Positions 49,392 to 59,300 of a stretch of 64,000 bases of DNA are shown one piece after another; the stretch's first letter is position 1, and the number at the start of each line of letters is the position of its first letter. The notes under the pieces are model-generated. The model ran no database searches and was not told the origin of the DNA. It worked only from the letters and a program-made list of their open reading frames with translations. A program made the translations under genes and the position numbers. Location of the stretch: contig NZ_QZXA01000001.1 of assembly GCF_003601985.1 (NCBI RefSeq), forward strand, positions 248,001 to 312,000, read 5' to 3'. The stretch is from Mesorhizobium jarvisii. GTDB taxonomy: Bacteria > Pseudomonadota > Alphaproteobacteria > Rhizobiales > Rhizobiaceae.

Positions 49392-50549
49392 ATGACAAAC
49401 ATGACGTTTCTGCCTGACGATGGCGTCTTTCTCGGCCGCGCTCGATCGGCTGATGTGCCTCACCCACTCGTGGTCACGGCGCGTGACGACACCGTCTTCG
49501 ATATCACCTCGATCGCAGCGCCGACCGTGCGGGACATCTGCGAAATGGCCGATCCGGCAGGTCATGTGCGCTCGGCCAAGGGCAAGCCGATCGGCTCGCT
49601 CGACGACATCGCAGCAAACAGTTTTCAAGCCAGACGCGATCCGACAAAGCCCCATCTCCTCTCCCCGGTCGACCTGCAGGCGGTCAAGGCGTCGGGCGTG
49701 ACCTTCGTCGTCAGCCTGCTCGAGCGGGTGATCGAGGAACAGGCGCGCGGCTCGGCGGAAAAGGCCGACGCCATCCGCGCCGACATTGCCGGGCTGATCG
49801 GCCACGACCTTTCGAAGCTCAAACCCGGTTCGCCGGAAGCCATGGAGATCAAGGCCAAGCTGATCGCGCGCGGCGCCTGGTCGCAATATCTGGAAGTCGG
49901 TATCGGTCCCGACGCCGAGATCTTCACCAAGTGCCAGCCGATGGCCTCGGTCGGCTTCGGCGCCGATGTCGGCCTGCACCCGGTGTCGACCTGGAACAAT
50001 CCGGAGCCGGAGATCGCCATGATCGCCGCCTCGAGCGGCAGGATCGTCGGCGCCACCATCGGCAACGACGTCAATCTGCGCGACGTCGAAGGGCGCTCCG
50101 CGCTGCTGCTCGGCAAGGCCAAGGACAACAACGCTTCGGCGTCGCTTGGACCCTTCATCCGACTGTTCGACGACACCTTCTCGATCGACGACGTGAAGCG
50201 CGCCGTGGTGCGCCTCAAGGTCGAGGGCGAGGATGGCTTCTCGCTGGAGGGCGCAAGCTCGATGGCCGAGATCAGCCGTTCGCCCGAAGAACTGGTAGCC
50301 GCCGCCATGGGGCCGCATCACCAGTATCCGGACGGGCTGGCGCTCTATCTCGGCACCATGTTCGTGCCGTCGAAAGACCGCGGCGAAAAGGGCAAGGGGT
50401 TTACCCACAAGGTCGGCGACATCGTCACCATCTCGTCGGAAAAGTTCGGCGCGCTGGTCAACCGGGTGCGGCTGTCGCCCGATTGCCCGCACTGGACCTA
50501 CGGCGCCAGCCATCTCATGCGCGACCTGGCAAAGGCCGATCTGATCTAA
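49392..50549 (+). CDS. Fumarylacetoacetate hydrolase-family enzyme
   Basis: This 385-residue protein shows the FAH fold with metal-binding acidic residues (VGIGPDAEIFTKCQ; NNPEPEIAMIAASSGRIVGA; TIGNDVNLRDVEGRSA). In sugar-acid loci such enzymes act as 2-keto-3-deoxy-acid dehydratases or 2,4-diketo hydrolases. Placement next to dehydratase, lactonase and dehydrogenase favours that role. Confidence 0.85.
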   Translation: MTNMTFLPDDGVFLGRARSADVPHPLVVTARDDTVFDITSIAAPTVRDICEMADPAGHVRSAKGKPIGSLDDIAANSFQARRDPTKPHLLSPVDLQAVKASGVTFVVSLLERVIEEQARGSAEKADAIRADIAGLIGHDLSKLKPGSPEAMEIKAKLIARGAWSQYLEVGIGPDAEIFTKCQPMASVGFGADVGLHPVSTWNNPEPEIAMIAASSGRIVGATIGNDVNLRDVEGRSALLLGKAKDNNASASLGPFIRLFDDTFSIDDVKRAVVRLKVEGEDGFSLEGASSMAEISRSPEELVAAAMGPHHQYPDGLALYLGTMFVPSKDRGEKGKGFTHKVGDIVTISSEKFGALVNRVRLSPDCPHWTYGASHLMRDLAKADLI

Positions 50550-50567
50550 GAACCTGCCCACAACGCC

Positions 50568-50708
50568 ATGACCTTGCTTGGCGTGGATGCCATCTGGGCC
50601 GCCTTCACCACCGGTGCTCTGGTCGTGCTTGGCTTGGCGATCGACCGGCTGATCCGGCCGTGGCGCCACTGGCACGCCGGACACAGCGGGGACAATCCGC
50701 TCGGCTGA
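50568..50708 (+). CDS. Short hydrophobic ORF, possibly MATE-like remnant
   Basis: This 46-residue frame reads MTLLGVDAIWAAFTTGALVV at its start: one hydrophobic segment followed by a basic tail. The WGVDAIWxxF-like pattern is reminiscent of the last helices of MATE efflux proteins, but the evidence is thin and there is no clear ribosome site. It lies in the 387-bp gap before the second binding protein. Confidence 0.25.
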   Translation: MTLLGVDAIWAAFTTGALVVLGLAIDRLIRPWRHWHAGHSGDNPLG

Positions 50709-50780
50709 GCCTCGCCGCCAATCATCATCCGGCCGCCCGGAAAAATCACCCCGACTGATGCAATCTGATGGGACCGTTGA

Positions 50781-50816
50781 TGGCGCCGCGTCAGGCGCCA
50801 ACTACATCTGCAGATG
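50781..50816. promoter_or_regulatory. Inverted repeats before sugar importer 2
   Basis: Two inverted repeats lie about 120-155 bp before the second binding-protein gene: TGGCGCC with GGCGCCA (50781-50800, 6-nt spacer) and the perfect palindrome CATCTGCAGATG (50805-50816). They could be a LacI-type operator region or an attenuator; the LacI gene is at the end of this cluster. Confidence 0.35.
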
Positions 50817-50936
50817 GAGGCTTGCCATCCGTCGAAAAAGGGAATGCTCTGAGGCATCCGAGCGGCGCTGGCAAAAGACGCAATCCGGCCGACGCCGGAA
50901 CAAGAGACGGATCATCTTCAACCGGGAGGAAATCAA

Positions 50937-51872
50937 ATGCTGACAAGACTGAGACTTGTGCTCTACGGCCTGCTGGTCGCGCTGACGGTCGTTCCGGCAG
51001 CGGCGCAGGCCAAGACCTTCTACTGGATTTCGCACGGCGGCCCGGCCGACCCGGTCTGGACCTACTTCCTGGCCGGCGCCAAGCAATGGGCCAAGGACAC
51101 CGGCAACACCGTCAACACCTCGTTTCACAATGGCGACGTCGCCTCCCAGCAGGAAGCGGTTCGCGCCGCCCTCTCGGCCAAGGCCGACGGCATCGTCACC
51201 ACCAGCCCCGATCCGGGCAGCCTCGTCGAGATCGTCAAGGAAGCCCGCGCGGCCAACATCCCTATCATCAACTTCAACACGCCTGATCCAAAAGCCAATT
51301 TCAATGCCTATGTCGGCGGCGACAACGTCACCTTCGGCAAGCATTGGGCGCAATATCTGGTCGACAAGGGCCTGGTGAAGAAGGGCGACTTCGTCTGGAT
51401 GCCCGTCGAGATCCCCGGCGCCACCTATGGCGTCCAGGAAGAGGAAGGCATCAAGAGCGTGTTTGGACCGCTCGGCATCACCTACGAAGTGACCGAAGCA
51501 ACGCTCGACCAGGCCGAAGTGATCAACCGCATGGTCGACTACCTCACCGCCCACAAGGGCAAGGTCAACGCCATCATCGGTCTCGGCGACCTCGTCACCG
51601 GCTCGATCAAGCGGGTGTTCGACCAGGTCGGCGTCAAGCCGGGCGAAATCCCCGTTGTCGGCTGGGGCAACTCGCTCGACACCACGCAGGAAGTGCTGAA
51701 CGGCTACGTCAATGCCGGCCAGTGGCAGGACCCGCAGGCGACCAGCTATGTCGCGCTGTCGCTCGCCAACATGGCGGCGTCAGGCATTCCTCCGGGCTTC
51801 AACGTCATCACCGGCGCGCTCTATGAGAAGGACACCGCCGGCATCTACGACAAGATACTGTCCGGCAAATAA
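50937..51872 (+). CDS. Sugar ABC importer binding protein 2
   Basis: This 311-residue protein has a signal peptide (LLVALTVVPAAAQA) and a type I sugar-binding fold (YWISHGGPADPVWTYFLAGA; IGLGDLVTGSIKRVFDQVGV). It starts a second importer with the same layout as the first: binding protein, permease, ATPase, LacI regulator. The GGGAGG ribosome site lies 7 bp upstream of ATG 50937. Confidence 0.9.
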   Translation: MLTRLRLVLYGLLVALTVVPAAAQAKTFYWISHGGPADPVWTYFLAGAKQWAKDTGNTVNTSFHNGDVASQQEAVRAALSAKADGIVTTSPDPGSLVEIVKEARAANIPIINFNTPDPKANFNAYVGGDNVTFGKHWAQYLVDKGLVKKGDFVWMPVEIPGATYGVQEEEGIKSVFGPLGITYEVTEATLDQAEVINRMVDYLTAHKGKVNAIIGLGDLVTGSIKRVFDQVGVKPGEIPVVGWGNSLDTTQEVLNGYVNAGQWQDPQATSYVALSLANMAASGIPPGFNVITGALYEKDTAGIYDKILSGK

Positions 51873-51992
51873 ACCGCGATCCCTGGCGCCGTGTCCGTCT
51901 GGCTCGCGGCGCCAGATATCTTCTTGCGTCGCGACAATCCATCCGAGGCGGTGGAGATCGCGGCCCGTTCCAAACCATGTCGCGGGTTCCCA

Positions 51993-52979
51993 GTGGAAAA
52001 TCATTCGCTTGTCCAACGCCTGATTGCGCGGCCTGAATTCGGTCCCTTCGTGCTGCTCATCGTCGAGATCGGCGTTTTCTGGGGCTTCAATCACGACTTC
52101 CTGTCGCCGCAGAACATCTCCAACACCCTGGCCTTCACCGTCGAGCTCGGCCTGATCGCGCTGGCGATGACCTTGCTGATGACGTCAGGCGAATTCGACC
52201 TGTCCGTGGGATCCCTGTTCGGCTTCTCGCCCGTGCTGATGTGGACGCTGTTCAACAGCGGCGTCACCTCGCTGGAAATGGGCTTCGTTGCCGCGCTGGT
52301 GGTTGCCGCCCTGATCGGCCTGGTCAATGGCTGGTTCGTCACGCAACTCAAGATCCCGTCCTTCCTGGTCACGCTCGGCATGCTGCTCGTGGTGCGCGGC
52401 AGTGCGCTTTTCATCACCGACGGTTTTCCGCAGCGCACCTGGAGCGCCGAGGGCAGCTGGCTGGCAGAGGCGCTGGTCGGCGACTTCTTCATCGGGCCGT
52501 TCCGCATCTACATGTCGCTGTTCTGGTTCATCGCCGCGGCGATCGCGCTCGGCTATGTGCTGACGCAAAGCCGGACCGGAAACTGGATCCAGGCGGCGGG
52601 CGGCAATCCCAACGCCGCGCGCGCCCGCGGCGTCAATGTCAACCGCGTCAAGATCGGCCTGTTCGTGCTGTCGTCGCTCATGGCCTCGCTGGCCGGCGTC
52701 ATCTCCTCGCTGCGAACTTCCGCCGCCAATCCCAATAGCGGCACCGGCTACGAACTCGAAGTCATCGCCATGGTGGTGATCGGCGGCACGGCGCTGACCG
52801 GCGGACGCGGGACCATCATCGGCACCGTGCTCGGCATCCTGATCCTGCGCGTGATGCGCAACGGCATCGTGCTGATCGGCGTGCCCGGTCTTGCCTACAA
52901 TATCTTCATCGGCGCGATCATCCTTGGCATGATGGCGCTCCACTCATGGCTGGAACGCCGGCACCAGGCAGGGACTTGA
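51993..52979 (+). CDS. Sugar ABC importer permease 2
   Basis: This 328-residue permease has the RbsC-type motif LLMTSGEFDLSVGSLFGFSP and several hydrophobic helices. I start it at GTG 51993 (VENHSLVQRLIARPEFGP), since the longer frame from 51891 has a non-family leader. It ends 3 bp before the ATPase. Confidence 0.85.
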   Translation: MENHSLVQRLIARPEFGPFVLLIVEIGVFWGFNHDFLSPQNISNTLAFTVELGLIALAMTLLMTSGEFDLSVGSLFGFSPVLMWTLFNSGVTSLEMGFVAALVVAALIGLVNGWFVTQLKIPSFLVTLGMLLVVRGSALFITDGFPQRTWSAEGSWLAEALVGDFFIGPFRIYMSLFWFIAAAIALGYVLTQSRTGNWIQAAGGNPNAARARGVNVNRVKIGLFVLSSLMASLAGVISSLRTSAANPNSGTGYELEVIAMVVIGGTALTGGRGTIIGTVLGILILRVMRNGIVLIGVPGLAYNIFIGAIILGMMALHSWLERRHQAGT

Positions 52980-52982
52980 ACC

Positions 52983-53774
52983 ATGGCCGAGCCATTGATC
53001 CGCATGCAGAACATCCGCAAGTCCTACGGCCGCGTGCAGGCGCTCGAGGACGCCAATTTCCATGTCAACGAGCGCGAGATCGTCGGCCTGCTCGGCGACA
53101 ATGGCGCCGGCAAGTCGACGCTGATCAAGGTCTTGTCGGGCGCGGTGCCGCTGACCAGCGGCGACATCTTCATCCGCGGCAAGAAGGTCACCTTGCGCAG
53201 CACCAGCGACGCCATCGCGCAGGGCATCGAAACGATCTACCAGGATTCCGCGCTGGTCACGCAACTGTCGATCGCCCGCAATTTGTTTCTCGGGCGCGAG
53301 CCGATCAAGCCGCCGCGTTTCCTCAACCGCATGGACCAGGAGGCGATGAACACCGTCGCCCGCGACCTGCTCAAACAGGTCGGCATTTCGAAGAACATTC
53401 CGCCGACGACGCCGATCGGCTCGCTCTCCGGCGGCGAACGCCAGGCGGTGGCGATCGCGCGCGCCATGCATTTCGACAGCGACCTCATCATCCTCGACGA
53501 GCCGACCAACAATCTCGGCGTCGCCGAGACACAAGGCGTGCTGAGCTTCGTGCGCAACGCTCGCGATTCCGGCCATTCCTGCATCTTCATCGCGCACAAC
53601 ATCCATCATGTCTTCCAGGTGGTCGACCGCATCGTCGTCATGCGCCGGGGCAAGGTGGTCGCCGACGACATCGACCCGAAGGAGACAACCGTGACGGAAG
53701 TCGAACGGATCATCACTGGCATGTCGGACAAGGAAATTCGCGAAGCCATCGCCGACGGCAAGCCGCCGCACTGA
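52983..53774 (+). CDS. Sugar ABC importer ATPase 2
   Basis: This 263-residue ATPase has Walker A (GDNGAGKST), signature (LSGGERQAVAIARAM), Walker B (LIILDEPTNNLG) and the switch His (FIAHNIHHVF). It resembles ATPase 1 in this window and, like it, has one nucleotide-binding domain. Confidence 0.88.
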   Translation: MAEPLIRMQNIRKSYGRVQALEDANFHVNEREIVGLLGDNGAGKSTLIKVLSGAVPLTSGDIFIRGKKVTLRSTSDAIAQGIETIYQDSALVTQLSIARNLFLGREPIKPPRFLNRMDQEAMNTVARDLLKQVGISKNIPPTTPIGSLSGGERQAVAIARAMHFDSDLIILDEPTNNLGVAETQGVLSFVRNARDSGHSCIFIAHNIHHVFQVVDRIVVMRRGKVVADDIDPKETTVTEVERIITGMSDKEIREAIADGKPPH

Positions 53775-53907
53775 GGGCGGAAGCCGCCTTGTCGAAACAG
53801 CCCAACGCGCATCGCGGTGATGGATGTCGATCACCCGTCCCTCGGATCGCATCGGCTGCGAAATTGCTTGTCTGGCGCACGATCGCATCGGCGCATAGGG
53901 TTGCGGC

Positions 53908-54930
53908 ATGAAGGCCACCGTCTCCGACATCGCCAGGAATTGCGGACTCTCGACCGCGACGGTCGACAGGGTGCTCAACAACCGGCCGGGCGCCAGCGCC
54001 GCCAACCGGCAGCGCGTCATGGAAGCCGCCAAGCAGCTCGGCTATCTGCCGGTCGCCGACCAGGTTACGCTTCCCTCCAAGCCCGCAAACCTTGAATTCT
54101 TCCTGCCGATCGGCGGCAACGCCTTCATGCAGGATCTGGCAAGGCACATCGAGGACTATGCATCGCGCCTGCCGCTGGTCGCTTCGTGCCGGATCCACAA
54201 CCTCGCCGGCATCTCGCCGAACGCACTGCAGAGCGCCGTAGAAAATCTGTCGCTGAGGGCCAATGGCGTCGGTGTCATCGCCATCGACCATCCGCGAACC
54301 CGCAACATCCTGCGCGACATTGTCGAGGCCGGCATCCGCCTGGTGACGCTGGTGTCCGATATTCCTGCCGCTCCCCGCTCGGCCTATATCGGCATCGACA
54401 ACCGGGTGGCGGGCCGAACGGCGGCACTTCTGATGGGCCGCTTCCTCGGCGGCCGCGAGGGCCATCTGGCGATGGTCGTCGGTTCGCGCTCCTATCGCGG
54501 CCATGAGGAGCGTGAAATGGGCTTTCGCTCAGTGCTCGGCGAAGAGTTTCCCAACCTCACCGTAACCAGTGCCGTCGAGATCAACGACGAACCGGATGCC
54601 AGCTACGCCGAAACCATGAAGGCGCTGCACAACGAACCGGAACTGCTCGGCATCTATTGCGTCGGGGCCGGACGCTCCGGCGTTGCGAAAGCCATCCGGG
54701 AAGCCAGGCCCAACCGCAAGCCGGTGTTCATCTGCCACGACCTGACGCGGGAAACCCGCGGCTATCTCGTCGACGACCTCGTCGACGTCGTCATCGACCA
54801 GAACGCCAGGCTGATCGCCGAACAGTCGGTTATCCGCCTGCTCGGCTCCATCGCCTCATCGGCGCCCTATCTCACCCGGAAATTCATCGAGCCGCGCCTG
54901 ATTTTCAGGGAAAACGTGCCGGTGCAATAA
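53908..54930 (+). CDS. LacI-family transcriptional regulator
   Basis: This 340-residue regulator has the LacI helix-turn-helix (TVSDIARNCGLSTATVDRVL) followed by the hinge and a periplasmic-binding-like sensor domain. Its place at the end of importer 2 suggests control of that importer and perhaps of the cluster. Confidence 0.9.
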   Translation: MKATVSDIARNCGLSTATVDRVLNNRPGASAANRQRVMEAAKQLGYLPVADQVTLPSKPANLEFFLPIGGNAFMQDLARHIEDYASRLPLVASCRIHNLAGISPNALQSAVENLSLRANGVGVIAIDHPRTRNILRDIVEAGIRLVTLVSDIPAAPRSAYIGIDNRVAGRTAALLMGRFLGGREGHLAMVVGSRSYRGHEEREMGFRSVLGEEFPNLTVTSAVEINDEPDASYAETMKALHNEPELLGIYCVGAGRSGVAKAIREARPNRKPVFICHDLTRETRGYLVDDLVDVVIDQNARLIAEQSVIRLLGSIASSAPYLTRKFIEPRLIFRENVPVQ

Positions 54931-54975
54931 GGCCGGCGCCTCGGAAAAGCCGGTTTCTTGGATTTGTCTGATAAT

Positions 54976-55004
54976 TGATACGGCAAATCTGCACAGCTGC
55001 TATG
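54976..55004 (+). promoter_or_regulatory. Candidate promoter of the sRNA
   Basis: TTGATA is followed after a 17-bp spacer by TGCTAT, a moderate match to the alphaproteobacterial sigma-70 pattern. It would start transcription near 55010-55015, just before the three CCUCCUCCC hairpins. Inference only. Confidence 0.4.
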
Positions 55005-55011
55005 CACAATT

Positions 55012-55166
55012 CATTGTTGCCGAATCATTGGGCAACTCGTAAGTTCTGGTTGTCGGCCATCTACTCCTCCCAGATGCGATGCCGACGATGAATGGGGTGC
55101 ACCTCCTCCCGCGCCACATTCGAAATCGAGCCCGCTGCCACCTCCTCCCGGCAGCGGGCTTTTTTC
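55012..55166 (+). ncRNA. CCUCCUCCC-motif sRNA (alpha-r14/cuckoo-type)
   Basis: Three successive hairpins each show an anti-Shine-Dalgarno loop. Hairpin 1 (55052-55086) has outer stem GUCGGC/GCCGAC, inner stem CAUCU/AGAUG and loop ACUCCUCCC. Hairpin 2 (55091-55120) has stem GGUGC/GCGCC with AAUG/CAUU outside and loop ACCUCCUCCC. Hairpin 3 (55129-55160) has an 11-bp stem AGCCCGCUGCC/GGCAGCGGGCU, the same loop, and a U run as terminator. This is the architecture of the alpha-r14/cuckoo sRNA family, proposed to act on ribosome-binding sites under stress. The 5' end is estimated from the candidate promoter. Confidence 0.85.
55129..55165 (+). terminator. Rho-independent terminator of the sRNA
   Basis: An 11-bp perfect stem (AGCCCGCTGCC / GGCAGCGGGCT) with a 10-nt loop is followed by TTTTTT. 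It is the last hairpin of the sRNA and its terminator. Confidence 0.9.
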
Positions 55167-55255
55167 ATTCAGCATCGGAAATTCCTTCCACGCCAAAGGG
55201 CGCCAAGCATCGCCTCGATCATACGCCGGCAAATCGCCAACAGTCGCGGCGGATT

Positions 55256-55846
55256 TCAACCGGCGGCGGTGCCCCGGAAGGAAACGATCAACCCTTCGGC
55301 CATGCGCACGAACTGCGTGCTCGGACCTTCGGCGCCCACGGTCTGCACGCTGACACGGGCGCCTTCGAACAGCAGCGACAGCGTATCGGCAAGCAGTTCG
55401 GCCTGACCGATGCCCGCACCCCGGCATAGCGTCACAAGGCGTTCGCGCTGGGCTTCCTTGAGTTCCTTGATCACCAGCCTCGCCGGATGGTCTGGCTCGG
55501 TCAGCTCAGCGGCGGCATTGGCCATGTCGCAGCCGCGGCCGTCGGTATTGAGCATGGCAGCCGCCTTGCCAACCCAGGCATGCAACTGCGCGAGCTTGTC
55601 GCCGGGAAACTCGGCCTCGAAAGCGTCCCACATGGCGCCGGCCTTGGCCGCATTGGCGCGCAGGCACTCAACGATCAGTTCGTCCTTGGATTCGAAGTGA
55701 CGATAGAGCGTCATCTTGTTCGTGCCGGCAGCTTCGGTGATGGCGTCGACGCCGACGCCCTTGATGCCGTGCTTGTGGAACATGTCGCGTGCCGTCTCCA
55801 GAATCCGATCCCGGGGACGAGAGCGCTCCACGACGCCGTCTGTCAT
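55256..55846 (-). CDS. TetR-family regulator of the RND pump
   Basis: This 196-residue regulator has the TetR DNA-binding part (RILETARDMFHKHGIKGVGV, ITEAAGTNKMTLYRHFESKD) and an all-helical ligand domain with a lone CDM segment. It is divergent from the RND operon and two matching palindromes lie between them. It probably represses the pump until a drug or metabolite binds. ATG 55846 is preferred to 55849. Confidence 0.9.
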   Translation of the reverse strand: MTDGVVERSRPRDRILETARDMFHKHGIKGVGVDAITEAAGTNKMTLYRHFESKDELIVECLRANAAKAGAMWDAFEAEFPGDKLAQLHAWVGKAAAMLNTDGRGCDMANAAAELTEPDHPARLVIKELKEAQRERLVTLCRGAGIGQAELLADTLSLLFEGARVSVQTVGAEGPSTQFVRMAEGLIVSFRGTAAG

Positions 55847-55897
55847 CATGATCTCCTTTCGTTTCCAAAAAACCCTCGGCCACCTCTTGACTAGGGT

Positions 55898-55938
55898 GTT
55901 ACCGGTCTGTAACTTCCAGAATGTTACTTACTGGTAAC
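55898..55938. promoter_or_regulatory. Twin TetR operators over the efflux promoter
   Basis: Two palindromes with identical architecture, GTTAC-N6-GTAAC, lie at 55898-55913 and 55923-55938 with 25-bp centre spacing. The first overlaps the -10 end of a rightward promoter candidate (TTGACT at 55887, 17-bp spacer, TAACTT at 55910). This fits repression by the divergent TetR. Confidence 0.7.
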
Positions 55939-56090
55939 ACCTATGTCGCCCGCCGTCAATAACAAGGCCGTGAACTGGTCCTGCCAGATGAGACGGACGA
56001 GAAACTGCCAATCATGCGGCTCCGGCCGGTGAGGAAATGAAAAACGGTTCGCGAGCATGGGCTGCGAATCGACAGACAAGGAGCCGGCCA

Positions 56091-56342
56091 ATGCCACAGC
56101 GCCGCGATCTTACCATAAATGAGGCCGTCCGGGATCCGATGATCCGGCTGGTCATGAAGGCAGATGGGGTCGACCCCCGCGCCCTCGAGAAGATGCTTCG
56201 CTCGCTTGCCGATGGGCAGCGTCGCGAGGTGCCGTTGCTGCGTTCACGGGAAGTCTCCCGTGACGGGCACGGCCAGTTATCCAGAGTTGCCAGCGCCTTC
56301 GGGCGGGCAAGAGCAGCCGGCGAGGCATGTGTGTCGTGGTAA
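56091..56342 (+). CDS. Conserved small rhizobial protein upstream of RND pump
   Basis: This 83-residue protein begins MPQRRDLTINEAVRDPMIRL then VMKADGVDPRALEKMLRSLA, a pattern I know from small conserved proteins in Rhizobiales with no assigned role. The start ATG 56091 has AAGGAG 7 bp before it; the frame from 56037 is a longer alternative. Its end overlaps the RND pump start by 16 bp, so the two are translationally coupled. Confidence 0.6.
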   Translation: MPQRRDLTINEAVRDPMIRLVMKADGVDPRALEKMLRSLADGQRREVPLLRSREVSRDGHGQLSRVASAFGRARAAGEACVSW

Positions 56343-59300
56343 ACTTCTTCATTCACCGTCCGATCTTCGCCTCGGCGATCGCCATCATCATGGTGCTCGC
56401 CGGGACGATTTGTTATTTCCTGCTGCCGGTCTCGCAGTTTCCAGACATCACGCCGCCCCAGGTCGTGGTCAGCGCCCACTATCCGGGCGCCAGCGCGCAA
56501 GTCGTGGCCGACACGGTGACGACGCCGCTGGAGCAGCAGATCAACGGCGTGCAGGGCATGACCTACATGTCGTCGACGAGCTCCAATGACGGCTCCTCGA
56601 CCATCACCATCACCTTCGATGTCGGCTACTCCCTGAGCACCGCCGCCGTCGACGTCCAGAACCGCGTCTCGCAGGCGGCCTCGTCGCTGCCGGCGATCGT
56701 CAACCAGGGCGGCGTGACGATCAAGAAGCAGAACCCGAACTTCGTGCTCATCGTCAACCTCACCTCGCCCGACAAGTCGGTCGATCCGGTGGCGCTGTCG
56801 AACCTCGCCTACCTGCAGGTTGTCGATCCGCTGAAGCGTCTGCAAGGCGTCGGCGATGTGCAGATCTTCGGCGAGCGGCGCTATTCGATGCGCGTCTGGC
56901 TCGATCCGGACAAGCTTGCCAATCTCGGCATCACCGCCGTCGACGTGCAGAATGCCATCTCCGAGCAGAACGTCCAGGTGGCGGCCGGCAAGATCGGCCA
57001 GTCGCCGGCACCCGCCGGCACCGCCTTCGAGATGCAGGTCAACGCTGTCGGCCGCCTGAGCGACCCGAAGGAATTCGGCGACATCGTGGTGCGCGCCAAC
57101 ACCGACACCGGCTCGCTGGTGCGGCTGCGCGACGTCGCGCGCATCGAACTCGGCGCGCTGCAATATTCGTCGTCGGCCTTCTTCGGCAAGGACCCGACCG
57201 TGGTGCTCGCGGTCTACCAGATGCCCGGTTCCAACGCGCTCGACCTTCAGCAGCGCGTCAAGGACAAGATGCAGGAACTGTCGGCGCGTTTCCCGAAGGG
57301 CGTGTCCTACGCCATGCACTACGACACGACGCGCTTCGTCTCGGCGTCGATGCATGACGTGCTGATCACGCTCGGCGAAGCGCTGGTGCTGGTCGTCGCG
57401 GTGGTGTTCATCTTCCTGCAGAGTTGGCGCACGACCATCATCCCGACCATCGCCATTCCGGTGTCGCTGGTGGCGACACTGGTCGTCATGGAGATGCTGG
57501 GCTTCTCGCTCAACATGCTCTCCCTGCTCGGCATGGTGCTGGCGATCGGCCTTGTCGTCGACGACGCCATCGTCGTGGTCGAGAATGTCGAACGACAACT
57601 CGAGGCCGGGCTGAAACCATTGGCGGCGACCAAGGCCGCCATGGCCGAAGTCACCGGTCCGATCATCGCCACCACCGCCGTGCTGATGGCCGTGTTCGTG
57701 CCGGTCGCCTTCATTCCGGGCGTCTCGGGTCGGCTCTACAACCAATTCGCGCTGACGGTGGCGATTTCGGTTGGGATCTCGGCTTTCAATTCGCTGACGC
57801 TGAGCCCCGCGCTCAGTGCCGCTTTCCTGCGCCATAGGCATGGGCCACAGTTCTTCCTGTTCCGCTGGTTCAACACCGGCTTCGACAAGCTGTCGCATGC
57901 CTACGCCCATGGCGTGCGCTTCCTCATCCGCCTGCGCTGGATCATGCTTGGCCTGTTTGCGGCCGGGCTGGTCGCTACCTATTTCGTCTGGCAGAAGCTG
58001 CCCTCGACCTTCCTTCCGGTCGAGGACCAGGGCTATTTCTTCGTCGTCATCCAGTTGCCCGACGGTGCCTCGCTCGAGCGCACCGACGCGGTGGCCCAGA
58101 AGGCGCGCGACATCCTGCAGGCGACGCCCGGTGTCGACATTGTCGGCTCGATCAGCGGCCTGAACTTCCTGACCAGTGCGGCGCAGTCGAACTCGGCGGT
58201 CGAGTTCGCCATCCTCAAGCCATGGGAAGAGCGTGGCCCCGACCAGAGCGCGTCGAAACTCGTCGCCGATGTGCGCGGCAAGCTGATGCAGATTCCGGAA
58301 GCTTTCGCGCTCTCCTTCGATCCGCCTTCGATCCCGGGTATCGGCACGACCGGTGGCTTCGAATTCGTCGTCGAGGATCTCACCGGTCGCGGCAGCACGG
58401 CCCTCAATGACGCGACGCAAGCCGTGATCGCCGAGGCGCGCAAGCAGCCGGAAATCAATCCGCAGCAGCTGTTCTCGCCGTTCTCGACCTCGACGCCGCA
58501 ATTCAACTACGACCTCGACCGCAGCAAGGCCAAGCTTCTCGGCCTCAACCTGCCCGATGTCTTCAACACGCTGCAGATCTATCTCGGCTCGCTCTACGTG
58601 AACGACTTCAACCTGTTCGGCCGCACCTTCCGGGTGACCATCCAGGCCGACAAGGATGCACGTGCGGGCGCCGCCGACATATCGAGGCTCTATGTGCGCA
58701 ATGCCTCGGGCGGCATGGTGCCGCTCTCGACGCTGGGCAAGCTGGTGCCGTTCGTCGGGCCGGAAACCGTGCCGCACTACAACAACAACGCCTCGGCCTC
58801 GATCAATGGCGGTGCCGCGCCGGGCTTCTCCTCGGGCCAGGCTGTCGCTGCCATGGAACGGGCGGCTGCCACCGCGCTCCCCAGGGATTTCGGTTTCGAA
58901 TGGACCGGCATCACCTTCCAGGAACTCAAGGCGGGATCGATCGCGTCCGTCGTCTTCGGCCTCGCCATCGTCTTCGTCTTCCTGATCCTGGCGGCGCAGT
59001 ATGAGAGCTGGGCGATGCCGTTCATGGTGCTGCTGGCGGTGCCATTGGCCTTGTTCGGCGCCTTCGCGGCCCTGTCGGTGCGCGGCATGCAGATCGACGT
59101 CTACTCGCAGATCGGCTTCGTCATGCTGATCGGCCTGGCGGCCAAGAACGCGATTCTGATTGTCGAGTTCGCCAGGCGGCGGCGCGAGGAGGGCCTCAGC
59201 ATCGTCGAGGCGGCGATGGAAGCCGCGCGGCTGAGGCTGCGGCCGATCCTGATGACGGCCTTCGCCTTCATCCTTGGCGTGCTGCCACTGATGTTCGCCA

